Source: Glandiceps talaboti (Eukaryota > Hemichordata > Enteropneusta > Spengelidae). From it: a stretch of 62,000 nucleotides of DNA. Made by a program: the position numbers and the translations under genes. The notes under the pieces were generated by a model that saw only the letters and a program-made list of their open reading frames with translations, did not search any database and was not told the DNA's origin. The stretch covers positions 2,430,001-2,492,000 of the forward strand of contig NC_135563.1 in NCBI RefSeq assembly GCF_964340395.1, given 5' to 3'. Shown here piece after piece: positions 1-11,770 of the stretch (position 1 is the stretch's first letter; the number at the start of each line of letters is the position of its first letter).

Positions 1-1720
1 CATATACAGCCACATATACAAAACATATAGCCACACATACAAATAATATACAGCCACACATACAAATTATATACAGCCACACATACAGATCATATACAGC
101 CACATATACAAAACATATAGCCACACATACAAATAATATACAGCCACACATACAAATAATATACAGCCACATATACAGATCATATACAGCCACATATACA
201 GAACATATAGCCACACATACAAATAATATACAGCCACATAATATACAAATTATATACAGTCACATACATGTATACCAATCATATAGTCACATTATAGAAA
301 TCGTATACAGTCACATTATACAAATCATATACAGCCACACATGCAAATCATATACAGCCACACATACAAATCTTAATTTAACCTCATTACAACGCAACTT
401 GTTGTTCAAATTTGGTGAACGGCTACATGAGAGCCACAATGAAATAATTAAGACGTGTATTCTCTCCGACAATTGTTTTTACTCCAGTTTCTGGAAAAAC
501 TACCGACTTGTATTGTATAATTAGTTGGGGGTTCTTTTCTTTCTTTTTTCTGTAGTATTTTTATTTTTTGTGGTTGTATGGGACTTTTTTAATGGCCTGA
601 AATAAAGAATATAATAATAATAATCATATACAGTCACATATACAAATCATATACAGCCACATATACAAATCATATACAGTCACATATACAAATCATATAC
701 AGCCACATATACAAATCATATACAGTCACATATACAAATCATATACAGTCACATATACAAATCATATACAGCCACATATACAAATCATATACAGTCACAT
801 ATACAAATCATATACAGCCACATATACAAATCATATACAGTCACATATACAAATCATATACAGTCACATATACAAATCATATACAGTCACATATACAAAT
901 CATATACAGCCACATATACAAATCATATACAGTCACATATACAAATCATATACAGCCACATATACAAATCATATACAGTCACATATACAAATCATATACA
1001 GCCACATATACAAATCATATACAGTCACATATACAAATCATATACAGCCACATATACAAATCATATAGTCACATATACAAATCATATACAGCCACATATA
1101 CAAATCATATACAGTCACATATACAAATCATATACAGCTATACAAATCATATACAGCCACACATACAAATCATATACAGCCACATATACAAATAATATAC
1201 AGCCATACATACACATCATATACAGCCACATATACAAATAATATACAGCCACATATACAAATCATATACAGCCACACATACAAATAATATACAGCCACAT
1301 ATACAGATCATATACAGCCACATATACAAAACATATAGCCACACATACAAATAATATACAGCCACATATACAAATCATACACAGCCACATATACAAATAA
1401 TATACAGCCACATATACAAATCATATACAGCCACATATACACATCATATACAGCCACATATACAAATAATATACAGCCACATATACAAATAATATACAGT
1501 CACATATACAAATAATATACAGTCACATATACAAATAATATACAGCCACATATACACATCATATACAGCCACATATACAAATTATATACAGCCACACATA
1601 CAGATCATATACAGCCACATGTACACATTATATACTGCCATACATGTACAACTTGTATACAGCCAAATGTACAAGTTATGTACAACCACATATACAAGTC
1701 ATATACAGCCACACTCATAC
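1..1720. repeat. 23-bp tandem minisatellite (CATATACAG-YCACATATAC-AAAT)
   Basis: A head-to-tail array with a 23-bp period built on catatacag(c/t)cacatatacaaat. It runs from the left edge of the window to about 1720 and decays towards its right end. Units vary mainly at C/T after the cag and at aat/atc before the next catatac. The array is interrupted once, at about 372-625, by an unrelated insertion. It probably lies in an upstream intron of EXOC6. No coding function is inferred. Confidence 0.95.
372..625 (+). mobile_element. 5'-truncated non-LTR retrotransposon 3' end inserted in the array
   Basis: Unique sequence breaks the 23-bp array. It contains a short open stretch ending in a stop near 523, then a T-rich 3'UTR, the phrase ggcctgaaataaag, and an (ATA)n tail that runs straight back into the array. 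A GGCCTGAAATAAA motif followed by a simple-repeat tail is typical of CR1/L2/RTE-like LINE 3' ends. The family cannot be named from this much sequence. Confidence 0.55.
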
Positions 1721-2338
1721 AATTTATCTTGGTCTACATGCATGTGGTCCCATACAGGTTGTGATATCAAGACATGTAGACATATAGAGGCTGTAGAGAT
1801 ATGGTTTCATGCTTTATGTGACATTAACAATAATATCACATTTCATGGCTCTAGAATATAGTTGCTTTGCAGTCAACAACACAATATTTAGAATTACCCA
1901 GTCTAATCATGTGTTTGTTACATTATATATCCTTCATTCAAGTCTTCTCTGGCATCATCACCAGATTGCAGTGTTTCACCAAATCACAACAAACATCCAG
2001 TGTACATGTGTACATTTTATATGGAATGTTACTTCCATCCAGTTATATTTTATGTTGACTTTTTCCTTTGAAGTCAGTTTGTTTTATTTTCATTTTTTTT
2101 ATATATTTTTCATTCAATATTCAGGCTTTTACAGTGCTTGATTGGAGTGTAAGTAAAACCCAGTTTCTGTAGATTTGCCACAGACATGCTTGAGTGAGGT
2201 CCCAGCAGCTGATCTTCACATTTTATTTTTCATTTCATGTTCATTTCATTCTAAGAAATATGCATGTCAATAAGTGTTACAGTACTGTGTCCTTGTAAAA
2301 CCTATAACTTTGTTTATAATTTTAATCTTCCCATGCGT

Positions 2339-2381
<43 letters not shown>

Positions 2382-3344
2382 TGTGTTGTTATATGGATAC
2401 AAATGAGTAAAAAAAAGTTTTATCTGCTTAGTAAGTGGGAAGCTACCCCTCTATATAATGGAATGGCCCAAATATTTTAATAGGTAATTGGTCATACCAA
2501 ACTAGAGGGGTGGCTAGGATTATCAAACAGGTGAAAGTGTATCTGGAACTAAATGTATATTCATTGAGAAATATTTATAGCGTTGAAAGTACTCTATCTT
2601 TTTTTTCATTGTTATGGCACACTTGCTGAAAGACAAAAATGTATAATTATATGTTCAAATAGTTTTATTCACTGTGTAGAATCTCAACAAAACGTAATTT
2701 CATCAATCAACAGTTCAATAAAATATCAGTGTTCCAATATTTCGATGACTGACAGTCATCGTCATCTGGGAAACTTATGTTTCCTAGGTTTTATTTCAAA
2801 TATGATGATTTTATAAAAAAATGACTTTATCATAGTTCCAGCTACACTTGAATTTCCCTTTAAGTTAGCAATTAATACTTGTTTTTGTTATTGTAAAGTT
2901 TTCTCCTAACTCGTTTTCGTTATGGGACACTCATAGCATGCTATTGGCAAACTACATAACTGACAACATTTACTAACATTATGGTTCTCTCCACAATCTT
3001 TGATAACAGAAACTAAGACAGTATAGAGTCAACTGAAAACTTTTGGCAAAGCATTAGTTGTATTGTAGTTTAATGTCATTGTTCATAATCATCTACCATG
3101 AATACATTTTGCATCAGATTAGCAGAAGGAGACCATTTTGTCTTTTACATTCTGCATTGAAAAAAGTAAATATTGCAGCATAGACAGTGGACAGTCTATG
3201 ATTGCAGGTTTATTTCATAAAATTATGTTTGTTTCACCCTTGTTACTGAGAAAGGCACTTACATATTGCATGTCTAGACTATTAATATGAGATAATTTAA
3301 TGTAAGCATAAGTGTATGGCTTGTTTGAATGTGAGCATTAGAAC
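1721..3344. other. Non-coding stretch with a (GT)n microsatellite
   Basis: No exon with supportable splice sites was seen here. The only clear structure is a GT/TG dinucleotide run at about 2341-2388. The region is probably intron of the EXOC6 gene, because the next EXOC6 coding exon starts at 5175 with an in-phase acceptor. Confidence 0.5.
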
Positions 3345-3815
3345 CTGATGCAAGAAGTAGGAAGGAGGGAGTGTCTAAGTATCTAATGCAAGAAGTAGGA
3401 AAGGAGGGAGTGTCAGCAATAGTACTCGATGCAAGGGGTAGGAAGGAGGGAGTGTCAGCAATAGTTCCTGATGCAAGAAGTAGGAAGGGGGGGGTGTCAG
3501 CAATAGTATTCGATGCAAGGGGTAGGAAGGAGGGAGTGTCTAAGTATCTAATGCAAGAAGTAGGAAAGGAGGGGGGGGGGGAGGTGTCAGCAATAGTACT
3601 CGATGCAAGGGGTAGGAAGGAGGGAGTGTCTAAGTACCTGATGCAAGAAGTAGGAAAGGAGGGGGGGGGGGGGGGGGGGTGTCAGCAATAGTACTTGATG
3701 CAAGGGGTAGGAAGGAGGGAGTGTTAGCAGTAGTACCTGATGCAAGAAGTAGGGGGGGGGGGGGGGTTGTCAACAATAGTACTTGATGCAAGGGGTAGAA
3801 GGGGGGGGGGATCTT
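3345..3815. repeat. G-rich minisatellite with long poly-G tracts
   Basis: Roughly 40-bp imperfect units of the form gatgcaagaagtaggaagg followed by agggagtgtcagcaatagt. Several units carry expanded G runs, at about 3570-3582, 3661-3679, 3751-3766 and 3799-3809. The G-rich strand is the plus strand, which is the sense strand of EXOC6. Runs of this length close together could form G-quadruplexes. Confidence 0.9.
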
Positions 3816-3869
3816 CCTTACTAGTTTATGCATGATCGAGTGTTTGTCCAGTGTGATAATCTGCCAGCA

Positions 3870-4130
3870 GATGAGAGATAAAGCAAACTGTTAATGTAAG
3901 GGATCTCTCGCCAATTATAAGATTAGGAGTGTTTTAATTTAGATAAGGGGAGAAGAATGGACAAGGCGTCTTTATTTAGTCAACGAACAGAGAATTATAT
4001 ACAGCTGAAAGAGAGAAAAGTTATATTGCACCACAAAAATTTATCATTCAATCGATCAATCATTCAACCAAATCTAATAATAAATCAATAAATTGATCGA
4101 TCAATCAGTTACATTTTCGCTGCCCCCTGT
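3870..4130. repeat. Dispersed repeat family A, copy 1
   Basis: This segment (agagataaagcaaac, then aagattaggagtgttttaat and agaagaatggacaagg) recurs in the same orientation at about 7960-8170 and inverted at about 6190-6530. Three related copies within 5 kb around EXOC6 exons indicate a mobile, probably SINE- or MITE-like, family. No coding capacity is visible. Confidence 0.7.
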
Positions 4131-4137
4131 GTTCAAA

Positions 4138-4420
4138 CTCTTATATCATACATTTGTAACTAGAATTGCAAATCTGCTTGTTGATCACCATGGGGTATTC
4201 AAATGAAGCGAGTATGCAAATGACACACATGCAAATGATGTGTATGCAGATGAACATGTGCAGTTGAGTAACAATGCTCTATTCTCTCATGTGTCTATAT
4301 GTTCATCTGCATATCAATTCATTTGCATGTGTGTCATTTGCATACTCGCTTCATTGGAATACTCCTTGGTGATGAACAAGCAGATTTGCAATTCTAGTTA
4401 TAAACATATGGTATAAGAGA
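4138..4420. repeat. Foldback element: 125-bp inverted repeat with short loop
   Basis: The left arm (4138-4260) and right arm (4288-4420) are reverse complements over about 125 bp with few mismatches, separated by a loop of about 27 bp. Both arms share aactagaattgcaaatctgc, and aatgaagcgagtatgcaaat followed by gacacacatgcaaat. The arms carry several ATGCAAAT/ATTTGCAT octamers. The structure fits a MITE or foldback element, or an intronic hairpin in the transcript. Confidence 0.85.
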
Positions 4421-5174
4421 TTGAATGGAGTATACTGTAAGTCTGGTAAACTGGCTAATTTCAGATATAAGGAGGCTGTAATGATAAGAATGGTGTCTTG
4501 ATAAGATATCACAAAGAGTTTCCATTGTGACTGAAATGGGATTAATTTGGAGATGGATATTGATGACTAGTATGTTGTATGTATACATTGAAAACAAACA
4601 TATCATTGATCAGATCGCTCAGAAAACTATGGATCCAAAGTAATGCCATTCTCATTCTAATTTGTCTTTCCAAATCACTGGGTAAAACAACATGACACTG
4701 TTCTTTGTCTTGTTTTCAAACTTCAATCTCTGATACTTGTATGCTATTAAACTTTAGTCTGTAATACTGTAGTGATTCTCTCCCTTTGAAGGTATACAGA
4801 ACAAATTACATGTGAGATACATAGTCAATCATACATATACAGGCAGTTTCTCTTGTAGCCGTTCCAAAACAAACATTGTCCCATTTGGTAGAACCTAAAT
4901 ATCAGCCATGAAATGGTCATGATTTCAATGAAAAGTTTGTATTTCCTGTGTTAGATACTTTTATATCAAGAAAAGTAACAGAGTTATGCTGAGTACCTAG
5001 TGATAAAGAATCTATTAATCTTTTCTGTCAATTTTAACCTATCACCTCCCATTTTCCTATAGATGAACTAACCCATGATATACAGACAACACATGGATTA
5101 CACTACATGTAAGTACATGGAGGGGTGAGAAGGGTACAGATACTGATGTTGTTCTCTCTGTGTTTTTATTTCAG
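4421..5174. other. Intronic stretch, no recognised feature
   Basis: No open frame resembling exocyst sequence and no repeat was recognised. It ends in a T-rich tract and the acceptor of the EXOC6 exon at 5175, so it is best read as intron. Confidence 0.5.
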
Positions 5175-5316
5175 GGCAAAGTAGCCCAGACAGCTTGTAT
5201 GTGTGCATGTAAACACCTAGCTGGTATACTGATGGAATTTCTACTGGATCCAGACGTCAAGTCGATATCCATGGGTGCTTTACAACAATTTAATCTAGAT
5301 GTCATACAATGTGAAC
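5175..5316 (+). CDS. EXOC6 exon (third from last)
   Basis: The acceptor is tttttatttcag at 5163-5174 and the donor is GTAAGT at 5317. The exon is phase 0 in and phase 1 out. It encodes 47 residues beginning GKVAQTACMCACKHLAG and ending FNLDVIQCE, plus the first base of the following Gln codon. Confidence 0.92.
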
Positions 5317-7595
5317 GTAAGTATAAGGGGACTTGATTAAAATTGAGTTCATCAAATAACATAGCCCATTGCCCAACAAAATCATGTTTTTAAAAAAAAT
5401 AATGCTGCCCACAGAAATTGTATGAGTTTCAAAATAAAATAACTGGCAAAAGTTTTATGAGTTTCAACATACATTGTGGCCCAAAGGAATTTCTTAAGTG
5501 TCAATAATCAGTAATAAAGCCAACAGAATCAGTGGTTTTGCAAAATTTCTGACCATGATTACCTTGATTCAGCAAGAATTTGAATTAATTTTATTTTCAA
5601 GACTTTTAGTGTGTAGCATTTCAAGAAATAATTGAGCAGTGTGTACAAACCAGCCCAGAAAGATATTAAAATCAGATTTGTAGTGGAAGCTTTTAAGGCA
5701 CCTAGGGTTTCTCAGCACCCATAATAAGTTTCTTGAACTGCTTCACTTGTCCAAAGGAGAAACTAAGTAAGCAGTAGTGTTATTCATCATTGTGCAATAT
5801 TTGAATGTGATGATATTGACTTGATATTTAGGTACTTGCTTTCTCAATCAATTTTTGCCTTTCAAAAAAGTGTTAAGATATTATTATCTCCTACTCAATC
5901 ATTTTCTTAAACTCTGTTTTCTTCTCTATGTATCAGAGTTTGCCAATTCAGACCCTGTTCCTGGTTTCCGTGATGGTGCATTACAGATGACGTTCCTAGA
6001 ACTACGACAGTTACTTGATCTTTTTATGACATGGGACTGGTCATCATACCTGGCTGATCATGGACAACTTAGCAGTAAATATCTGAGAGTCAGTCCACAG
6101 AGGGCACTCACTATACTTGAAAAGTAAGTCTTTACACAAAGTGTACTTAATGTCTCTCTTCTTCACAATTCCTTGTACCACATGGTGCAGCGAACATGTA
6201 ATTGATTGATCGATCAATTGATTTATTGATTGATTTATTATTTGATTGAATGATTGATCGATTGAATGATTGATTTTGGGTGAAATACAACTTATTTTGT
6301 GTGTGATATTGATAAATTGACTTGTTGATTTTTGTGGTGCTATAACACTTTTTTTCTTCCTTCCCTGGCTAGTTTCTTTCTGTAATTCACTCTTTATTGA
6401 CTAAATAAAGACATCCTGTCCATTCTTCTCTTATCTACATTAAAACACCCATAATCTTATCATTGCCAAGAGATGTTACATTAACACTTTGCTTTATCTC
6501 TTATCTTCTTGGAGATTATCACACTCATTCATGCATTAACATTAACTAGTACACAGACAAGTAAGAACAGATTGGCAACAGGCCCTCTCCAATTGTCCGA
6601 ACAAAGCCTAGAGTAAACATTACTCTATTGTGATGGAAATAACTTTCCAACATGTGCATCTGCCCGAGTTCAATATAGTCTTGAGTAAATCAACAAACCA
6701 CATGATACTACACAATATTTCAATTGGAAAGTTTGCTATTCTACTGACACAGTCAAATGTAATAGATGACTTGCAATATCGGCACTTGAACTCTCATGTG
6801 TTCTTGAAGCGGACTCAGATCAATGATCGTTGATATGTAAACACATATTGTCTCGTGTTGTCAACCTACACTATATAAACCTGTGTTTGGCATGATGCAC
6901 GTAATTTTCCAGGTAGACATAAAACTATTGCCACAAAAGTCGCAACATTAGTGTTGCATCTTTTTACGTTGATTACGACAGGGGTACATGCATGTTATGA
7001 ATCAAAATAAAAACAATCGACTCTCAGTACCATGCTGGATAAAACATGCAATCAGACTACACATTGTTTTCCAAAAAATAATACCAATATATTGAAGATA
7101 TTCTATGATATAAAGCTAGCTTGCCTTCTTTATTAGTTAAAACAGCATTTTGTTTTTTTTCTGTTGTTTCACTTCATGGCAACACCAGTGGGGAACTCTG
7201 GTAAATTGATCGGGGAACCTCGATAACATTTACCACTTACCATAACAAGCTAGATGCTATCACCAATATATGTACCAAAAAGTTATTCATCACCCATTTC
7301 AAAATACACAAGCAAGCTGCATAGACCCTTATGCCCTTTGTTTCTGAGTGGTTGAAATCCTTGGGCAAGATTTGAACCATGATTGTGCCTCAGTCAACCC
7401 AGCTGTATAATTGGTGACCTGGTAGGATAGAGGTTGCAATGTGAATGCTTTAATCCTATGCGCTGATAAAGGTTGCAGTGGATTGTATGCTCCCCAGGGA
7501 GTTAAGGAAGTATAAAGGGCAGTTGTGCCGCTATAGATCTGAGCCAGGGGTAATAATTGTAAAGCGCTTTGAGAACCCAGCTATATGAGAACCAA

Positions 7596-7631
<36 letters not shown>

Positions 7632-8993
7632 GTAAACGTTGGAAATGTTACGACTACAGAATGAAGTGTCTACTTTTCTGACAAAAATCCCACCCAGTGG
7701 GTAGGATGAAAATCCCAGAGTGTGACTTACTATAGAGCCATAAAACACAACTTGACTTATCGTCATATTACATACATTGCATAACTTGTTCCATATTTCT
7801 GCATTTTTCAATCAAATATGCTCATTATATATTCATAATTTTGACCATCCCAAACAAGCCAGTTTTTAAAGGCAATAACTCAGCTAAATCTCGCTTGATT
7901 TTCAAGCTGTTTCCCAGAAATTGTTGGCTTCTGGTCGAAAATGATACTATCGGACCTCTGATAAAGAGATAAAGTAAATTTTTGTGGTAACTGATCCCTG
8001 ATAATTGTGAGATTAGGGGTGTTTTAATTTAGATAAGCGAAGAAGAATGGACAAGATGTCTTCATTTAGTCAATAAAGAGAGAATTACATTCAGCTGAAA
8101 AAGAGAAAAGTAGCCAGGGAAAGAAGGGAAAAAAGTTTTTCCCTTTCCTTTTTGACAAAAATTACATGCTCGCTGCACCCTGTGCTTGTACATGTGCTAG
8201 TCAGCCCTAAGGGATAATGTTAGAAGTGGCTATCAAAGGAATGGATTCTGTCAATCTGTGCATATATACATGTGCTCATCTGTACATTTCCGGTCATATG
8301 TCTGATATCCACAAGTCATTCCATTCAAACTTGTCACAAAAGGGGGCATATAAACACCCTTACTTTTGCTTCCTTGTCAAATTAATATGAAATTGTGGCC
8401 ATAGTTGTCATAAAAATCCAATGTTTGTGCAATTGGGCATGTATCCTAAGCAAGACTTGTTACTTTCTACCATTGTTTGTAAGTAACAGTAATTGCTCAA
8501 ATGATCAATAAATGTCGTCTTGAGTGACCATGGGAAAGTTGCAAAGTTGATTTGCATAATCATATTTTCTCAACTTTATATTGATAATGTGATGGACATC
8601 ATGCAAGTCAGTATACATAGTACCATCAATGACTAGTAGACAGGTAATTCAGCTAATCAGAATGATTGAACTGTTTACACATGGACATCAGGTCAGTGTA
8701 CATAGAACCATCAAGAATTAGTAAAGAGATGATTCAGCAAATCAGAATAATTGAACTGTTAGCTGTATAGGCCTGGAGTGAAAAACTAGCAATATGTGCG
8801 ATAACTGGATTTTCACAATACTAATTACTCCCTCATTCTTTGTCATGCTAGAATGAGAGACACAGATAAGAAGAAACAGCTATTATCAACCTTTAAGAAG
8901 AATGAAAGAGACAAAAAGAAACTGATGGACACAGTATTGAAACAGTTACGTAGTCTTGCCTATGGAAGCAGTCAGGGAAAAGCACAAAGCTGA
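5175..8993 (+). CDS. Exocyst complex component 6 (Sec15), C-terminal three exons
   Basis: Joined exons 5175-5316, 5937-6123 and 8852-8993 encode the last 156 residues of Sec15/EXOC6. The total is 471 nt including the TGA at 8991-8993, exactly in frame. Sec15 is a subunit of the octameric exocyst, which tethers secretory vesicles to the plasma membrane; in the family the C-terminal region binds the Rab GTPases Rab11 and Sec4. Recognisable family signatures, in order, are GKVAQTAC, GALQQFNLDV, PVPGF, LRQLLDLF, WDWSSYLAD, KYLRVSP and a basic C-terminal tail DKKKLMDTVLKQLRSL. Exon phases match: GAA-C|AG gives Glu-Gln, and AA|A gives Lys before MRDTDKK. All introns are GT-AG. The preceding exons were not found in the window and probably lie to the left. 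Vertebrates have two paralogs (EXOC6 and EXOC6B), and an invertebrate single copy would be co-orthologous to both. Confidence 0.93.
5317..5936 (+). other. EXOC6 intron (620 bp)
   Basis: GT-AG intron between two recognised exocyst exons. Apart from AT-rich sequence and the C/T-rich 3' end (cttctctatgtatcag) nothing is recognised inside it. Confidence 0.85.
5937..6123 (+). CDS. EXOC6 exon (second from last)
   Basis: The acceptor is tatcag at 5931-5936 and the donor is GTAAGT at 6124. The exon completes the split Gln codon, then encodes FANSDPVPGF, the LRQLLDLFMTWDWSSYLAD segment and SSKYLRVSPQRALTILE, ending two bases into a Lys codon. This is the most conserved part of the Sec15 C terminus. 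Confidence 0.93.
6190..6530. repeat. Dispersed repeat family A, copy 2 (inverted)
   Basis: The reverse complement of this segment matches 3870-4130 and 7960-8170. Shared blocks include ctttattgactaaataaaga, ttcttctcttatctacatta and tttgctttatctcttatc. It lies inside the last EXOC6 intron in the opposite orientation to the other two copies. Confidence 0.7.
7330..7632 (+). mobile_element. SINE-like element with (ATT)n tail
   Basis: The segment contains a conserved-looking body (cagtcaacccagctgtataa, ggtgacctggtagga, gtaaagcgctttgagaaccc) and ends in an ATT/TTA trinucleotide run of about 35 bp. A GCGCTTTGAGA box followed by a simple-repeat tail is typical of tRNA-derived SINEs of invertebrate deuterostomes and lophotrochozoans. 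I cannot clearly define the pol III A and B boxes. Confidence 0.5.
7960..8170. repeat. Dispersed repeat family A, copy 3
   Basis: Same orientation as the copy at 3870-4130; it shares gattaggggtgttttaattt and agaagaatggacaaga. The three copies are diverged by point changes and small indels, so the insertions are not very recent. Confidence 0.7.
8589..8760. repeat. 91-bp tandem duplication
   Basis: Two adjacent copies of a unit containing gacatc, gtcagt(a/g)tacatag and accatcaa, followed by ttcagc(t/a)aatcagaat. They are imperfect and lie just upstream of the last EXOC6 exon. Confidence 0.7.
8852..8993 (+). CDS. EXOC6 terminal coding exon
   Basis: The acceptor is cttgtcatgctag-like at 8840-8851. 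One base completes the split Lys codon, then MRDTDKKKQLLSTFKKNERD and a basic helix ending LRSLAYGSSQGKAQS precede the TGA at 8991-8993. The length and basic character match the conserved end of the family. Confidence 0.92.
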
Positions 8994-9673
8994 ACAGACC
9001 AGAATCTGTAGGAATACAGAGTTTACAATGTCTTCAAGTAATTATCCACAGTGACTGCAGACAGAGTTGGTATACAGCCACAAGAGAGACAAGAATAGAC
9101 CACATCTATAGCAGTTACAATGCAGCTATTATCTCATGGTTGACACAGCTACTAAATCAAAGTCAACCAGTGAGTTTTTCTGTGCACAGCAGCTCTCATG
9201 GGAAGTTAATTATCAATTTGCTCGATTAAAAAAGCTATATTTTTTATGATTCACACTGCAAAATATTGATATTAATCATACTTTGTGTATGACTACATTA
9301 ATATCATATATGATTATGTAACCAGGCTGTTCAATTCAATTCACTGACTCTTGACTTCAACTCGCTGGTTTTTTTTGTCAGTGAAACTTTTTGGCTTTAC
9401 ATGTAAATATGTATATAAACTGCAAACACACATGATATCAAAGTATAGTTTTAGTGTATAATTATGTAAGCAAAGCTAATGAGGATAGAGCATTTTAAGT
9501 ATTCCACACTACACTACACATTGATGCCATTTCAGCAGATTCTGTAGAAGAGAACTAAGACAAAATACTTGTATCATGAGCACCAAAATGAGCAATTTTC
9601 AGACAGTGAATTAACACTAAAACAGCAACCATTAGTCTTGTATGTAGACACAGTAGTCAGTATGTCTGCAAAA

Positions 9674-10568
9674 TGGGCATGCATAACATTACTGTAACCG
9701 TAAAAACACAGTCCATGCATAACAGCACAGTTTGGTCAAGTCTAAGCATAAAACAGTTAAGTAAAGTCCATACATAACATTACAGTAAGTGAAAACCATG
9801 CATAACATTACAGTAAGTAAAGTCCATGCATAACATTGCAGTAAGTGAAATCCATGTATAACATTACAGTAAGTGAAAACCATGCATAACATTACAGTAA
9901 GTAAAGTCCATGCATAACATTGCAGTAAGTGAAAACCATGCATAACATTGCAGTAAGTGAAAACCATGCATAACATTACAGTAAGTAAAGTCCATGCATA
10001 ACATTGCAGTAAGTAAAGTCCATGCATAATATTATAGTAAGTGAAAACCATGCATAACATTACAGTAAGTGAAAACCATGCATAACATTAAAGTAAGTAA
10101 AGTCCATGCATAACATTACAGTAAGTAAAGTCCATACATAACATTACAGTAAGTGAAAACCATGCATAACATTATAGTAAGTGAAAACCATACATAACAT
10201 TATAGTAAGTGAAAACCATTCATAACATTAAAGTAAGTAAAGTCCATACATAACATTGCAGTAAGTAAAGTCCATGCATAACATTACAGTAAGTGAAAAC
10301 CATTCATAACATTAAAGTAAGTAAAGTCCATACATAACATTGCAGTAAGTAAAGTCCATGCATAACATTACAGTAAGTAAAGTCCATACATAACATTACA
10401 GTAAGTGAAAACCATGCATAACATTGCAGTAAGTGAAAACCATACATAACATTACAGTAAGTGAAAACCATGCATAACATTGCAGTAAGTGAAAACAATG
10501 CATAACATTACAGTAAGTGAAAACCATTCATAACAGCTACACAGTCATGAAAGTAAAGTCAATGCATA
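9674..10568. repeat. 28-bp minisatellite carrying GTAAGT
   Basis: About 31 head-to-tail units of cataacattacagtaagt followed by (g/a)aaa(a/g)(c/t)cat(g). Nearly every unit has acaGTAAGT, a perfect match to the GTAAGT core of a metazoan 5' splice site in plus orientation. The apparent open frames across it simply reflect lack of stops in the unit. Confidence 0.95.
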
Positions 10569-10571
10569 ACA

Positions 10572-11770
10572 GGATAGCTAGGTACACACTCAGTGGTTGT
10601 TAGGTACACACTCAGTGGTTGTTAGGTACACACTCAGTGGTTGTACAGTTAGGTACACACTCGGTGGTTGTACAGTTAGGTACACACTCAGTGGTTGTAC
10701 AGTTAAGGTACACACTCAGTGGTTGTACAGTTAGGTACACACTCAGTGGTTGTACAGTTAGGTACACACTCAGTGGTTGTACAGTTAGGTACACACACAG
10801 TGGTTGTACAGTTAGGTACACACTCAGTGGTTGTTAGGTACACACAGTGGTTGTACAGTTAGGTACACTCAGTGGTTGTTAGGTACACACTCAGTGGTTG
10901 TACAGTTAGGTACACACTCAGTGGTTGTACAGTTAGGTACACACTCAGTGGTTGTACAGTTAGGTACACACTCGGTGGTTGTACAGTTAGGTACACACTC
11001 AGTGGTTGTTAGGTACACACAGTGGTTGTACAGTTAGGTACACTCAGTGGTTGTACAGTTAGGTACACACTCGGTGGTTGTACAGTTAGGTACACACTCA
11101 GTGGTTGTTAGGTACACACTCAGTGGTTGTACAGTTAGGTACACACTCAGTGGTTGTACAGTTAGGTATACACTCAGTGGTTGTTAGGTACACACTCAGT
11201 GGTTGTTAGGTACACACTCAGTGGTTGTTAGGTACACACTCAGTGGTTGTTAGGTACACACTCAGTGGTTGTTAGGTACACACTCAGTGGTTGTTAGGTA
11301 CACACTCAGTGGTTGTACAGTTAGGTACACACTCAGTGGTTGTTAGGTACACACTCAGTGGTTGTACAGTCAGGTACACACTCAGTGGTTGTACAGTTAG
11401 GTACACACTCAGTGGTTGTTAGGTACACACACAGTGGTTGTTAGGTACACACTCAGTGGTTGTTAGGTACACACTCGGTGGTTGTACAGTTAGGTACACA
11501 CTCAGTGGTTGTTAGGTACACACTCAGTGGTTGTTAGGTACACACTCAGTGGTTGTACAGTTAGGTACACACTCAGTGGTTGTACAGTTAGGTACACACT
11601 CGGTGGTTGTACAGTTAGGTACACACTCGGTGGTTGTTAGGTACACAGTGGTTGTTAGGTACACACTCAGTGGTTGTTAGGTACACACTCAGTGGTTGTT
11701 AGGTACACACTCAGTGGTTGTTAGGTACACACTCAGTGGTTGTACAGCTAGGTACACACTCAGTGGTTGT
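10572..11770. repeat. 22/27-bp two-length minisatellite
   Basis: About 48 units of taggtacacactcagtggtt ending either gtacagt (27 bp) or gt (22 bp). The short and long units are interspersed, with rare units lacking part of the cacact. The mix of two unit lengths suggests ongoing unequal exchange or slippage rather than one burst. Confidence 0.95.

Larger units (their letters stand above)
6124..8851 (+). other. Last EXOC6 intron (2.7 kb), filled with dispersed repeats
   Basis: It holds a (TTGA)n-type stretch at 6190-6290, an inverted family A copy (6190-6530), a SINE-like element (7330-7632), a direct family A copy (7960-8170) and a 91-bp imperfect tandem duplication (8589-8760). The remaining parts, 6540-7330 and 8200-8580, are unique sequence with no recognised feature. 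Confidence 0.8.

Noticed and set aside
5084-5110. A possible extra EXOC6 exon upstream of 5175
   Set aside because: Sequence after a tttcctatag acceptor-like motif does not resemble the exocyst residues expected to precede GKVAQTAC, and the phase is not supported.
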